Shown: piece after piece, positions 17,795-25,892 of the stretch
Layout: each line of letters starts with the position of its first letter
How positions within the stretch are numbered: position 1 is the first letter of the stretch
Source: Cryobacterium melibiosiphilum
Lineage (GTDB): Bacteria > Actinomycetota > Actinomycetes > Actinomycetales > Microbacteriaceae
Length of the DNA stretch: 64,000 nucleotides
Assembly (NCBI RefSeq): GCF_003602235.1
Contig: NZ_QZVS01000092.1
Coordinates: 62,001-126,000 of the forward strand
Reading direction: 5' to 3'
Position numbers and translations under genes: made by a program
The notes under the pieces: generated by a model
The model's database searches: none
Told to the model about the DNA's origin: nothing
What the model saw: only the letters and a program-made list of their open reading frames with translations

Positions 17795-18682
17795 TCAGGA
17801 GAGGATGTCTTTGGTCGCGAACCGGCCGTAGGCGAGCGCCCCGAAGACCAGGATGTAGCCGCCCTGCAGCAGCGCGTTGTCGCTGAAGGAGTCCCACAGG
17901 ATCGGCTGGCGCAGAATGTCGGCGAATCCCAACCAGTAGTGGCTGAACAGCCACGGATGCAGCCACGCGAGCTGTGGCAGGGCGTCCAGAATTTGAGCGG
18001 TCACCGCGACCACGATCGTCGCGGCCATCGCCCCGACCGGCACGGTCGTGAGGGTTGAGATGAACAGCCCGATCGCCGACAGCCCGAGCAGCGACACGGT
18101 CACGTAGAGCGCGATCAACAGTGATCGCCCGACGGAGTCCGCGACGCTGATCGTGTCGCCCGAGAGCAGGGTGACCGGCCCGATGGGGAAGAGGATCGCC
18201 CCGATGATCGCGCCCGTGATCACCACGGTCAGGGTCGCGACCAGGCAGAACGCCGCCGCGCCGGCGAATTTCACGAGCAGCAGCCGCACCCGCCCCGCCG
18301 GAGCGACGAGCAGGTATCGCAGCGTGCCGAGGCCGGCCTCACCGGCGATGGTGTCCCCCGCAGCGACGCCGATCGTCAGCGGCAGAAAGAGCGGAATCGC
18401 TACGACGAGCGCGGTGATGCCCACGAAGAGGCCGTTCTGGGTGATCCGGTCGAGAAACGGCGGTCCCTGCCCGGCCGAGACCTCGTTGCTCGAGAGCCGC
18501 ACGGCGACCGCGATCAGAATCGGGATCAGGGCAAGGGCGAGCAGCATCGCGATGGTGCGGCGGCGGCGAAACAGCACCACCAGCTCCGAGGCGAGCAGCG
18601 CCCACCCGAACGCCGCTCCCGCAGCGCCCCGCTCCGGGGCATCCGCCGGGGAAACCTCGGTGATGGGGTTACTGGACGACAT
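17795..18682 (-). CDS. ABC-2 type transporter permease
   Basis: This 295-residue protein has six hydrophobic helices, with the cytoplasmic-basic segment LFRRRRTIAMLL before helix 1 and the ABC-2 feature GVAAGDTIAGEAGLGTLRYLLVAPAGR near residue 110. It would form the membrane half of an exporter with the adjacent ATPase. The ATG at 18682 lies inside the end of the ATPase gene (14-base overlap), so the two are probably translationally coupled. Substrate unknown; similar pairs handle antibiotics, lipids or envelope stress. Confidence 0.85.
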   Translation of the reverse strand: MSSSNPITEVSPADAPERGAAGAAFGWALLASELVVLFRRRRTIAMLLALALIPILIAVAVRLSSNEVSAGQGPPFLDRITQNGLFVGITALVVAIPLFLPLTIGVAAGDTIAGEAGLGTLRYLLVAPAGRVRLLLVKFAGAAAFCLVATLTVVITGAIIGAILFPIGPVTLLSGDTISVADSVGRSLLIALYVTVSLLGLSAIGLFISTLTTVPVGAMAATIVVAVTAQILDALPQLAWLHPWLFSHYWLGFADILRQPILWDSFSDNALLQGGYILVFGALAYGRFATKDILS

Positions 18683-19661
18683 CAAAACCCTCCCCGGTCA
18701 GCGCCACGAAGCGATCTTCGAGGCTGGCCTCGTCCACCACGAAGCCACGCACCCGCACGTTTGCGGCCACGAGCGAGGCCACGATGCCCTCAGGCGTCAC
18801 GCTGCGGTCGGTGAGCGGCGCACTGACCGTCCAGCCGGTGGCCGCGTCGACATCCGTCGCTGAGGCCTGCTCATCGAGAGCCGTCGGTGCCAGTCCCAGC
18901 CGCAGCAGCACGCCGCGGGCGATGTCCACGTCGGGAGTGCGCAGCCGCACGAAGGCCTGGCCCACCCGGCGCAGCTCGTCGAGGGTGCCGGACGCCACGA
19001 GCGACCCGGCGCTCATCACGGCGGCGTGCGTGCAGACCTGTTCAATCTCCGCGAGCAGGTGACTGGAGACGAACACGGTCGCGCCGCCGGCGGCGAGAGA
19101 CCGCACCAGGTTGCGCACCTCGCGGGTGCCCTGCGGGTCGAGGCCGTTGGTGGGTTCGTCGAGCACGAGCAGGTCGCGGGGCATCAGCAGGGCGTTGGCG
19201 AGGCCAAGGCGCTGCTTCATGCCGAGGGAGTAGGCGTGCACCTTCTTGGTGGCGGCGTGGGAGAGCCCGACCCGGTCGAGGGCCTCGGCGACCCGGGCCG
19301 TGCGGGTGCGCCCGGGGGCGAAACGGTCGGCGGTGTCGAGGCGGTGCAGGTTCGCCGAGCCCGAGAGAAAGGGATAGAAGGCGGGGCCCTCGACGAGCGC
19401 GCCGACCCGCGGGAGCACCTGCTGCAGGCGGCTCGGCATGTCTTCACCGAGCACCCGCACCCGGCCGCTCGTTGCGCCGGCGAGGCCCAGCAGCATGCGG
19501 ATCGTGGTGGTCTTGCCCGAGCCGTTGGGGCCGAGAAAGCCGTAGACCGCGCCGCGGGGAACGCGCAGGTCTACCGCGTTGACGACGGTCTGGTTTCCGA
19601 ACCGCTTGGTCAGTTCAAGCGTCTCAATCGCCAGGCCGTCGCTGTGCGGATGGTCGCTCAC
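18669..19661 (-). CDS. ABC transporter ATP-binding protein
   Basis: The 330-residue ATPase has Walker A GPNGSGKTT at about 44-52. A degenerate signature YSLGMKQRL stands in place of LSGGQ, as in the CcmA/BcrA-type drug exporters. Walker B is LLVLDEPTNGLDP and the H-loop is VFVSSHLLAEIE. The C-terminal 100 residues form an accessory domain of the kind found in BcrA/NatA proteins. It begins with GTG at 19661, overlapping the stop of the upstream LolA-like gene by 4 bases, and pairs with the downstream ABC-2 permease. The three genes form a tight operon. Confidence 0.9.
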   Translation of the reverse strand: MSDHPHSDGLAIETLELTKRFGNQTVVNAVDLRVPRGAVYGFLGPNGSGKTTTIRMLLGLAGATSGRVRVLGEDMPSRLQQVLPRVGALVEGPAFYPFLSGSANLHRLDTADRFAPGRTRTARVAEALDRVGLSHAATKKVHAYSLGMKQRLGLANALLMPRDLLVLDEPTNGLDPQGTREVRNLVRSLAAGGATVFVSSHLLAEIEQVCTHAAVMSAGSLVASGTLDELRRVGQAFVRLRTPDVDIARGVLLRLGLAPTALDEQASATDVDAATGWTVSAPLTDRSVTPEGIVASLVAANVRVRGFVVDEASLEDRFVALTGEGFDVVQ

Positions 19662-20794
19662 TCGGCGGCGGCAGCCTGCAGGCTCTCCACGGGCACGGAT
19701 CCGGCGAGCACCCGCCCGTCATCGGTGACGAGCACGTTGAGCAGGCTGGTGGAGAACAGGTAGCCGCCCGTAATCGCGGTCGTGACCTGTGTGAAGAGCG
19801 GCGAGGCCGTCACCTCCGCGTCCACCGTTCCGGCAGGCAGTTCGGCCACGGCGGCCCAGCCCTCCCCGGTCACGGTCACGGGCAGGTCTCCGGCCGGTTT
19901 TTCGCCGAAGTCGTGGTCTGACGTGCCGTCATGATCGGGCAGGGCCTGCTCGGTGACGGTGGCGCCGGCCGGCGGGGTGAAGGTGAACAGCGCGGCATCC
20001 GGTGCCGTGAAACTCACCTCGGTGAACGCGACCTGGAACGCCGGGTCCTGCTGGCCCTGGGCACGCACGTTGACGCTCAGCGGCATGCCGGTCTCACTGT
20101 CGACGAAGATCGACGCCGAGGCGACGAGCGTTTCGTCGGTGCGTGGGGTCAGCCGCAGCTCGTAGGCGTCGCGTCCGGCGATCGCGGTGTCGGTGCCCAC
20201 GGTCACCTCGGTGCTCGAATCCAGGTCGGCGAGCAGGGTGTCGGCCAGTTCGGCGGGGGTCGGCATCTCACCCAGTTCGGCGGCAGCCTTCGTCTTGGCC
20301 TCTTCGAGCTGGGCGCGGGCATCCGCTTCGGTGCCGGCCGGAATGCTGAGGTGGGTCGCTTCATTGCTGTCGGAGTCGTAGAACCAGACCTCGTCACCGT
20401 TCACGATCAGGTTGCGCTCGTCGAGACGGTCGATCACCTGCACCCGCAGGTTGCCGGGGCCGTCGGCGAACACCCGGGCGGTGTGCGAACCGGTCAGCAG
20501 TTCGAGGGCGGTCGTGGCGGCGGATGCGGCGGCATCCGTTCCGGAATCACTCGAGCCGGTCGACATACCCGACAGGGCGGAACCGAGGTCGGGCAGGCCG
20601 AGGTTCGAGGTCTGTTCGATCGTGCCCGAGAAGCTCGAGACGGTGCTGTCGCTGACGAGTGCGAGCACCTCGGCGGCGGTCTTGTCCGGAAGGTCGACGA
20701 CAGCGCCGGCCTGCAGCGGAACGGCCACCACAGCCACGGCGATCACCGCGGGAACCACAACGGCGGGCATCCACCGCAACCACACGCGACTCAT
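19658..20794 (-). CDS. secreted LolA/RseB-like lipoprotein-carrier fold protein
   Basis: The protein has about 378 residues. It starts with a signal peptide or anchor (VVVPAVIAVAVVAVPLQAGA), then a fold recalling LolA/DUF2092 proteins: strands such as TARVFADGPGNLRVQVI and DEVWFYDSDSNEATHL, then YELRLTPRTDETLVASASIFVDSETGMPL. These proteins bind lipids or sense envelope state on the outer face of the membrane. A low-complexity Ser/Gly/Asp stretch interrupts it near 80-95. The ATG at 20794 lies 8 bases after GAGGG; the ATG at 20803 would be too close. It overlaps the ABC ATPase gene, so it may load or sense that transporter's substrate. Confidence 0.7.
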   Translation of the reverse strand: MSRVWLRWMPAVVVPAVIAVAVVAVPLQAGAVVDLPDKTAAEVLALVSDSTVSSFSGTIEQTSNLGLPDLGSALSGMSTGSSDSGTDAAASAATTALELLTGSHTARVFADGPGNLRVQVIDRLDERNLIVNGDEVWFYDSDSNEATHLSIPAGTEADARAQLEEAKTKAAAELGEMPTPAELADTLLADLDSSTEVTVGTDTAIAGRDAYELRLTPRTDETLVASASIFVDSETGMPLSVNVRAQGQQDPAFQVAFTEVSFTAPDAALFTFTPPAGATVTEQALPDHDGTSDHDFGEKPAGDLPVTVTGEGWAAVAELPAGTVDAEVTASPLFTQVTTAITGGYLFSTSLLNVLVTDDGRVLAGSVPVESLQAAAAE

Positions 20795-20955
20795 TCGGTC
20801 CATCCCTCAGACAGCTGATCCATACGCCCGAGGGTACGCCGCGTGGCCGCCCGCTGTACACCCCAGTGCACCGAGGACGTCCTGCTCGTGGCGGATTCCC
20901 AGCCGCCGGCGCCCGGCGCTCGTCGTGATATTCCGGGCCGCGATAATCTGGACGG

Positions 20956-21753
20956 ATGCAGCCGATGCCACCCCCACCCAGCCCCGGCCCCGTGCGCCAG
21001 GCCCTCGCCGGCGTGGGATTCCTCGGCAAGGGCTTCTCGATGTGGATCACCTCGCCGCGCCTCATGCTTATCGGCGCCATCCCGGCGCTGATCGTCGGGG
21101 CCGTCTATGTCGTCGGCATCGTGTTCCTGGCGATCAACCTGAGCGGCATCGCGGAGTGGGCGACCCCTTTCGCGGCGGGCTGGGCCGAGCCGTGGCGCAC
21201 GGCCGTGCGCTTCGCGGTCGCGGCGGTCGTCGTGATCGGCAGCATCGTGCTGCTCTCCTATACCTATGTCGCCGTCACCCTGCTCGTCGGCGACCCCTTC
21301 TATGAGCGCATCTGGCGTTCGGTCGAAGCCCGTCTCGGCGACGCGCCGGCCGAGAGCAGCACCGGTCTCGTGCGCTCGGTGCTGCGGGCCGTTGCCGATG
21401 CCCTCCGCCTGCTCGCCCCGGTCGTACTCGTCGGTCTCGTCATCCTGGTCTGCGGCCTGATCCCGGTGGTCGGCGGCCTGCTCGCGTTCACCCTCGGCGC
21501 CCTGTTCGGCGGCTGGATCCTCGCCCTCGAACTCACCGGCCTCGCCTTCGATGCCCGCGGCTACACGCTGCGTCAGCGTCGGGCCCTGCTCGCCGGCCGC
21601 CGCGCCACGAGCCTCGGTTTCGGCGTCGCCACCTACCTCTTGTTCCTCATCCCCGTGGCAGCGGTGTTCGTGATGCCCGCCGCGGTCGCCGGTGCCGCCC
21701 TGCTCAGCCGCGACGCCCTCGCGCGCGCGGCCCTGCCCGCGCCGACAGGCTGA
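20956..21753 (+). CDS. EI24/CysZ-like membrane protein
   Basis: The 265-residue membrane protein has four to six helices and an early segment LAGVGFLGKGFSMWITSPRL. The central VGDPFYERIWRSVEARLG and the later LALELTGLAFDARGYTL are landmarks of the EI24/CysZ fold. CysZ is a sulfate permease in gamma-proteobacteria, but actinobacterial relatives are uncharacterised, so transport of sulfate is not claimed. The start ATG is at 20956 with a second ATG four codons later. It is convergent with the J-domain gene, with one base between the stop codons. Confidence 0.75.
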   Translation: MQPMPPPPSPGPVRQALAGVGFLGKGFSMWITSPRLMLIGAIPALIVGAVYVVGIVFLAINLSGIAEWATPFAAGWAEPWRTAVRFAVAAVVVIGSIVLLSYTYVAVTLLVGDPFYERIWRSVEARLGDAPAESSTGLVRSVLRAVADALRLLAPVVLVGLVILVCGLIPVVGGLLAFTLGALFGGWILALELTGLAFDARGYTLRQRRALLAGRRATSLGFGVATYLLFLIPVAAVFVMPAAVAGAALLSRDALARAALPAPTG

Positions 21754-21754
21754 A

Positions 21755-22228
21755 TCAGCCGGGCAGCAGAATCGTCAGGCCCCAGATCGCCACGGTCAGC
21801 ACCACGAAGACGACGGGCAGCACGACCCATTCGTGGTGGGCGCGGCGCGGCGCATCCCCACTCGGCGCATCGTCGCAAAACGTCGTGGACCGGGCCACCG
21901 ACGGGGCCAGCCAGGCCCGGGCATCGCGAATCTGCACGAATTCCGCGAAGCTGAGCGGCTCGCCGGGGCGGCCGGAGGGCGGCGCATCCGCCGGGTCGCG
22001 CGGCTCTGTCGGCCGCGGGGCGGCGCGGGGCGCGGCGGCACGCATCAGGTCGCGGGCTTCGATCAGGCGCACGAACTCGGCGGTGGCCGCCCGAATATCG
22101 GCGTCGGTGGCCCCGACAAACCGGTCCGGGTGTGACGCGCGGGCCCGGCGCTGAAACGCCCGGTCGATATCGGCGACGGATGCCCCACCCCCCACGTTCA
22201 GAATGGCCGCCGCTTCCGAGGGAGTCAC
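21755..22228 (-). CDS. membrane-anchored J-domain protein
   Basis: This 157-residue protein opens with a J-domain-like segment (SEAAAILNV, then IDRAFQRRARASHPDRF). The essential HPD tripeptide is present within the first 50 residues, then helix 4-like TAEFVRLIEARDLMRAA. A Pro/Arg-rich linker follows, and a single C-terminal hydrophobic helix (VVLPVVFVVLTVAIWGLTILL) anchors the domain to the membrane. J-domains stimulate Hsp70 ATPase. Here the chaperone would be recruited to the inner face of the membrane. Start is GTG at 22228, overlapping the previous gene's stop by four bases (GTGA), so coupled translation is likely. Confidence 0.72.
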   Translation of the reverse strand: MTPSEAAAILNVGGGASVADIDRAFQRRARASHPDRFVGATDADIRAATAEFVRLIEARDLMRAAAPRAAPRPTEPRDPADAPPSGRPGEPLSFAEFVQIRDARAWLAPSVARSTTFCDDAPSGDAPRRAHHEWVVLPVVFVVLTVAIWGLTILLPG

Positions 22229-22722
22229 GACGATGCCCGGAACGACCGCAGGTACGCCTCGTAGGCGAGGCGGTCGAGCTCGACCTTGACGCGGGGCGCA
22301 TTCTCGCGCAGATTGTCCATCAGCGCGGCGTTGACCTTGTCCATCCGCCGACCGGCCCGAATGATGAGGATCGGCCCCCACAGCATCGCCGCCCAGAAGA
22401 CCACGAACAGACCGATCGGGGCGGACAAAGAATACAGGCCGGTCGTGACGATGACCCCGAGCGCCAGAACGAGAAGTCCGATCCAGATCGATCGGCGGGC
22501 CGGTGCCGTATAACTGTGGGCGTACTGTTCCCAGGCCCCTTCGTTGCGGCGCCAGAACACCCAGCCCGGCGGCGCGGGCGGACAGTCGGGGGTGGGCGTC
22601 CAGCCCGGTGCGGGCTCCCAGCCCAGGTGCCCGGCCACCCAATCACCGGTCGGCGCGGGCCATCGCGGGGGCTGCTGAAACTCCAACGGCAGCAGGCGTG
22701 CGAACTGCGACGCGTCGACCAT
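22225..22722 (-). CDS. hypothetical two-helix membrane protein
   Basis: The 165-residue protein has a Trp/Pro-rich cytoplasmic or extracellular N-terminal half, with repeated W residues in GHLGWEPAPGWTPTPD, which resembles the DUF2510 style of tail. Two adjacent hydrophobic helices follow (IGLLVLALGVIVTTGLY, FVVFWAAMLWGPILII). The C-terminal part is charged and helical (RRMDKVNAALMDNLRENAPRV). It begins with ATG at 22722 and overlaps the downstream J-domain gene by GTGA. I recognise no named family. A joint role with the J-domain protein is inferred from the overlap only. Confidence 0.65.
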   Translation of the reverse strand: MVDASQFARLLPLEFQQPPRWPAPTGDWVAGHLGWEPAPGWTPTPDCPPAPPGWVFWRRNEGAWEQYAHSYTAPARRSIWIGLLVLALGVIVTTGLYSLSAPIGLFVVFWAAMLWGPILIIRAGRRMDKVNAALMDNLRENAPRVKVELDRLAYEAYLRSFRASS

Positions 22723-22797
22723 GCGACGAGCGTAGTGCGCCTGGCCCCCCAGGTGAACCCCCGCCGCCCGGGAACACGCGCTCGGAGACACGTATGC

Positions 22798-22875
22798 GTA
22801 AACACGCACGCGTAAACACGCACGCATAAACACGCACGCGTAAACACGCACGTGTAAACACGCACGTGTAAACAC
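22798..22875. repeat. 14-bp tandem repeat, about 5.6 copies
   Basis: The unit gtaaacacgcacgc occurs at 22798, 22812, 22826 (first base a), 22840 and 22854 (last base t), with a partial copy at 22868. It directly abuts the terminator of the tRNA-Leu gene and lies upstream of the two-helix membrane protein gene. No reading frame depends on it. Copy number is likely variable between strains. Confidence 0.9.
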
Positions 22876-22905
22876 AGAAGGCCCCCGATTGCTCGGGGGC
22901 CTTCT
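22876..22905 (-). terminator. rho-independent terminator of tRNA-Leu
   Basis: A perfect 13-bp stem (AGAAGGCCCCCGA at 22876-22888 with its complement at 22893-22905) has a TTGC loop. On the minus strand a T-containing stretch (GTGTTT) follows the stem. It sits 45 bases beyond the tRNA-Leu 3' end. Confidence 0.82.
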
Positions 22906-22949
22906 CTGTCGATCTTTACCCAGCGGTGCGATTTCCACCTGTTCACGTG

Positions 22950-23033
22950 TGCGCGAGAGGGGACTTGAACCCCTACGTCCTTTCGAACACTGGCACCTGA
23001 AGCCAGCGCGTCTGCCAATTCCGCCACTCGCGC
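22950..23033 (-). tRNA. tRNA-Leu (CAG)
   Basis: An 84-nt tRNA with a GCGCGAG acceptor stem pairing with CTCGCGC and discriminator A. The anticodon loop TTCAGGT gives anticodon CAG (codon CUG), and there is a long variable arm, typical of class II tRNA. The T-arm contains GGTTCAAGTCC. CCA is not encoded. Confidence 0.95.
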
Positions 23034-23159
23034 GAACTTACAGATCGTAGCACTGGACAAGTCCCGGGCGCGAATCGACCCCGGCGGCACCCACAACGTA
23101 CCGGTACGGTTGGCACCCCGTAGACGCACCGGATCACCCCCGAATGTCGATCCGGGGAA

Positions 23160-23189
23160 TTGGTCGGGCCGGAAAGGGCCACGTAAGAT
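23160..23189 (+). promoter_or_regulatory. possible housekeeping sigma promoter for fhaA operon
   Basis: TTGGTC at 23160-23165 and TAAGAT at 23184-23189, separated by 18 bases, lie about 90 bases upstream of fhaA in an otherwise gene-free stretch. The call rests on sequence likeness only. Confidence 0.4.
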
Positions 23190-23279
23190 ACCCTTTTGTG
23201 CCCGTCTGGGCCCTTCAGCAAGGGTTAACACCCGAGACAAGTAGCATGCTCATAGCCAGAAATACGGATCGGGAGACCT

Positions 23280-24080
23280 GTGGGCATTTTAGATAGCTTC
23301 GAGAAAGGCCTTGAGCGTGTCGTTAACGGCGCGTTCGCCAAGACCTTTCGCTCAGGGCTGCAGCCGGTGGAGATCACCTCCGCGCTGCGACGCGAGCTGG
23401 ACACGAAAGCCGCGGTCGTCTCGCGGGAACGCATCCTCGCGCCCAATCGCTTCGCCGTGCGCATGTCCCACCCCGACTTCGTGCGCATGTCCGCCCTCGG
23501 CTCGACGCTCATCGACGAGCTCACCGACCTCGTGCGGGCCTACGCCACCGAACAGCGGTACCAGTTCGCCGGCGGCATCTCCATCGACATCAACGAAGAC
23601 CCCAGCCTCACCGAGGGTCTGGTGCAGATCGATTCCAGCACGACGAAGGGCGGCGACAATCGTCCGGCCAGCGCCCCGGCCCCGGCGGGTCCCCGCGCGA
23701 GCACGGCCGCCCGCATCCCGGTGCTCGACATCAACGGCACGCAGCACCGCCTGGTCAAGACCCGCACCGTCATCGGCCGCGGCAGCGACGCCGACATCAC
23801 CGTCGATGACACCGGCACCTCCCGCCAGCACGTCGAAATCCTCTGGGACGGCACCCACGCCCAGGTGCGCGACCTCGGTTCCACCAACGGCTCCCAGCTC
23901 AACGGCACTCCCGTCAGCCAGGCCGCCCTTGAGAACGGGTCGGTCGTGACCATCGGACGCACTCGCATCCTCTTTCGCCTGGTCGAACAAAACCCGACCG
24001 GCACGAACCACCCCGACGCCCGCCCGGACAACTCGTCGGACCGCCACGACATGGGCGGATTCTGGGGGCCGGCCACATGA
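23280..24080 (+). CDS. fhaA: FHA-domain protein FhaA
   Basis: The 266-residue protein begins (GTG at 23280) with a DUF3662-type domain (LDSFEKGLERVVNGAF, then EITSALRRELDTKA). A Pro/Ala-rich linker at about 122-148 follows, then a C-terminal FHA domain with GRGSDADITVDDTGTSRQHV and DLGSTNGSQLNGTPV, the residues that grip phosphothreonine. FhaA proteins bind kinase substrates and MurJ-type partners in mycobacteria and tune wall synthesis. It opens the conserved operon fhaA-fhaB-pstP-rodA-pbpA-pknA; its stop overlaps fhaB by ATGA. Confidence 0.93.
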   Translation: MGILDSFEKGLERVVNGAFAKTFRSGLQPVEITSALRRELDTKAAVVSRERILAPNRFAVRMSHPDFVRMSALGSTLIDELTDLVRAYATEQRYQFAGGISIDINEDPSLTEGLVQIDSSTTKGGDNRPASAPAPAGPRASTAARIPVLDINGTQHRLVKTRTVIGRGSDADITVDDTGTSRQHVEILWDGTHAQVRDLGSTNGSQLNGTPVSQAALENGSVVTIGRTRILFRLVEQNPTGTNHPDARPDNSSDRHDMGGFWGPAT

Positions 24081-24634
24081 GTCCCAGCGAACTGACCCTG
24101 CTGGTGCTGCGCCTCGGCTTTCTGCTGCTGCTCTGGCTTTTCATCTTCGGCATCGTTTACGCCCTGCGCAGCGACCTCTTCGGCCAACGGGTGCGCAAGA
24201 TGAAGACGGATGCCCCGGCCACGCCGGTTCCGGCCGCCGCCTTCGCCGCAGCATCCGCTGCCCCCGCCGCCGCCCCGGCGCCCGCCCGGGCCGCAGCCAC
24301 TCCGACCCCGCCGAGCAGCGTCGGCGAACGCGCCACGGCGCAGAACGCGACCCGCCTCGTGATCACGAGCGGCCCGAAGGCCGGCGTCGAGTTTCCCTTG
24401 ACGACCGAGTCGATCACTATCGGTCGCTCCAACGACTCGAGCCTTGTCATCCGCGACGATTACACCTCCACCCACCACGCCCGGCTGATGCTGTGGAACG
24501 AGGAGTGGATGATCCAGGACCTCGACTCGACCAACGGCACTTTCCTCGCCGGCAGCCGGGTCGCGATCCCGACGCCCGTGCCCCTGAACGCCACCATCAA
24601 AATTGGCGCGACCAGCTTCGAGCTTCGGCGGTAG
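24077..24634 (+). CDS. fhaB: FHA-domain membrane protein FhaB
   Basis: This 185-residue protein has one N-terminal membrane helix (LLVLRLGFLLLLWLFIFGIV, residues 8-27) and an Ala/Pro-rich linker. A C-terminal FHA domain carries IGRSNDSSLVIRDDYTSTHH and DLDSTNGTFLAGSRV. Its mycobacterial counterpart (FipA/FhaB) is phosphorylated by PknA and acts in septal and polar growth. The start ATG overlaps the fhaA stop, and pstP begins four bases after its stop, so the three are coupled. Confidence 0.93.
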   Translation: MSPSELTLLVLRLGFLLLLWLFIFGIVYALRSDLFGQRVRKMKTDAPATPVPAAAFAAASAAPAAAPAPARAAATPTPPSSVGERATAQNATRLVITSGPKAGVEFPLTTESITIGRSNDSSLVIRDDYTSTHHARLMLWNEEWMIQDLDSTNGTFLAGSRVAIPTPVPLNATIKIGATSFELRR

Positions 24635-24638
24635 CTGC

Positions 24639-25886
24639 ATGGCGACAGTGAGCCACAGCGCCGCCGCGTCCCACGTGGGCAAGGTGCGCGCGAACAACCA
24701 GGATTCCGGCTATGCCGGGCACAGCCTGTTTGTGGTCGCCGACGGCATGGGTGGCCATGCCGGCGGGGATGTGGCTTCCTCGATCGCAACGAAACGCATC
24801 ATCGAAGCCGACACCCGTTACCTGTCGGCGCAGGAGGCCGAGTTCGCACTGCGCGCCGCGCTCGTCGCCGCGAATTCCGAACTGGCCGAAACGGTCTTCG
24901 AGCACGCCGAACTGACCGGAATGGGTACGACCGTGAGCGCGCTCGTGGTGCTCGAGAACGAGGTCGCGATCGCCCACATCGGCGACTCCCGCATCTACCT
25001 GCTGCGCGACGGTGAACTCTCCCAGATCACCACCGACCACACCTTCGTGCAGCGCCTGGTCGACAGCGGTCGCATCACGGAGGCCGAAGCGGCCGTGCAC
25101 CCGCGCCGTTCGGTGCTGATGCGCGTGCTCGGCGACGTGGAATCCTCCCCCGAGGTCGACACGTCGATCCTCGCGACCCTCGACGGTGACCGCTGGCTGC
25201 TGTGCTCCGACGGCCTCACCGGCGTGGTCTCCTTCACCGGCATCGCGAATGCCCTCTCCAGCGGCCTGAGCGCGACGGATGTCGCCGATCGCCTCGTGAA
25301 GGAAAGCCTCGACGGCGGTGCCCCCGACAACGTCACGGTCGTGATCGTCGACGTCGGGGAGGGCGTGCCGCGCACCGATAGCCCGACCGTCGTCGGTTCG
25401 GCGGCAAATCCGCTCGCCTTCGGTGAAGAACCCGGCCGGGTGCGTGCGCTGCGCATGCCCGCGCTGCGCCTGCACCCCGTGCGCGAGGCGCACTTCGAGC
25501 CCGACTCCCAGGACTACCTCTCCGAGCTCATCGAAGAGGATGCCCGCCGCGCCCGCCGCCGCAAGGCCACCTGGCTCGTCGCGATCATTTTGCTGACCGT
25601 GTCGATCGTCGGTGCCGCGTTCCTCGGCTATCAGTGGACCCAGACCCGGTATTTCGTGGGCGTCGAAGGCACCACGGTCGCCATTTACCAGGGCGTGCAG
25701 CAGGATCTCGGTCCGATCAAGCTGTCCAGCGTGTATGAGGACACCGATCTGGAACTGTCTGCGCTGCGGGTCTACGACCGCCAGCTGGTGGAACAGACCA
25801 TCAGTGCCACCTCGCTCACGGATGCCATGAAAATCGTCGACCGGCTGACCAATTCGAGCAGCGCCAACATTTCGAGCAGCGAGTAG
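24639..25886 (+). CDS. pstP: PP2C-type Ser/Thr phosphatase PstP
   Basis: The 415-residue protein has the PP2C metal-binding motifs: VRANNQDSG near the start, VVADGMGGHAGGDVAS (about 29-44), GTTVSALVV, HIGDSRIYLLRDGEL, LCSDGLTGVV and GGAPDNVTVVIVD. A cytoplasmic linker leads to one membrane helix (VAIILLTVSIVGAAFLGYQW), then an outer domain of about 85 residues. It removes phosphate from PknA and PknB and their substrates. The ATG at 24639 gives the standard N-terminus. It is second to last of the tightly packed regulatory genes before rodA. Confidence 0.95.
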   Translation: MATVSHSAAASHVGKVRANNQDSGYAGHSLFVVADGMGGHAGGDVASSIATKRIIEADTRYLSAQEAEFALRAALVAANSELAETVFEHAELTGMGTTVSALVVLENEVAIAHIGDSRIYLLRDGELSQITTDHTFVQRLVDSGRITEAEAAVHPRRSVLMRVLGDVESSPEVDTSILATLDGDRWLLCSDGLTGVVSFTGIANALSSGLSATDVADRLVKESLDGGAPDNVTVVIVDVGEGVPRTDSPTVVGSAANPLAFGEEPGRVRALRMPALRLHPVREAHFEPDSQDYLSELIEEDARRARRRKATWLVAIILLTVSIVGAAFLGYQWTQTRYFVGVEGTTVAIYQGVQQDLGPIKLSSVYEDTDLELSALRVYDRQLVEQTISATSLTDAMKIVDRLTNSSSANISSSE

Positions 25887-25892
25887 GCCGCC

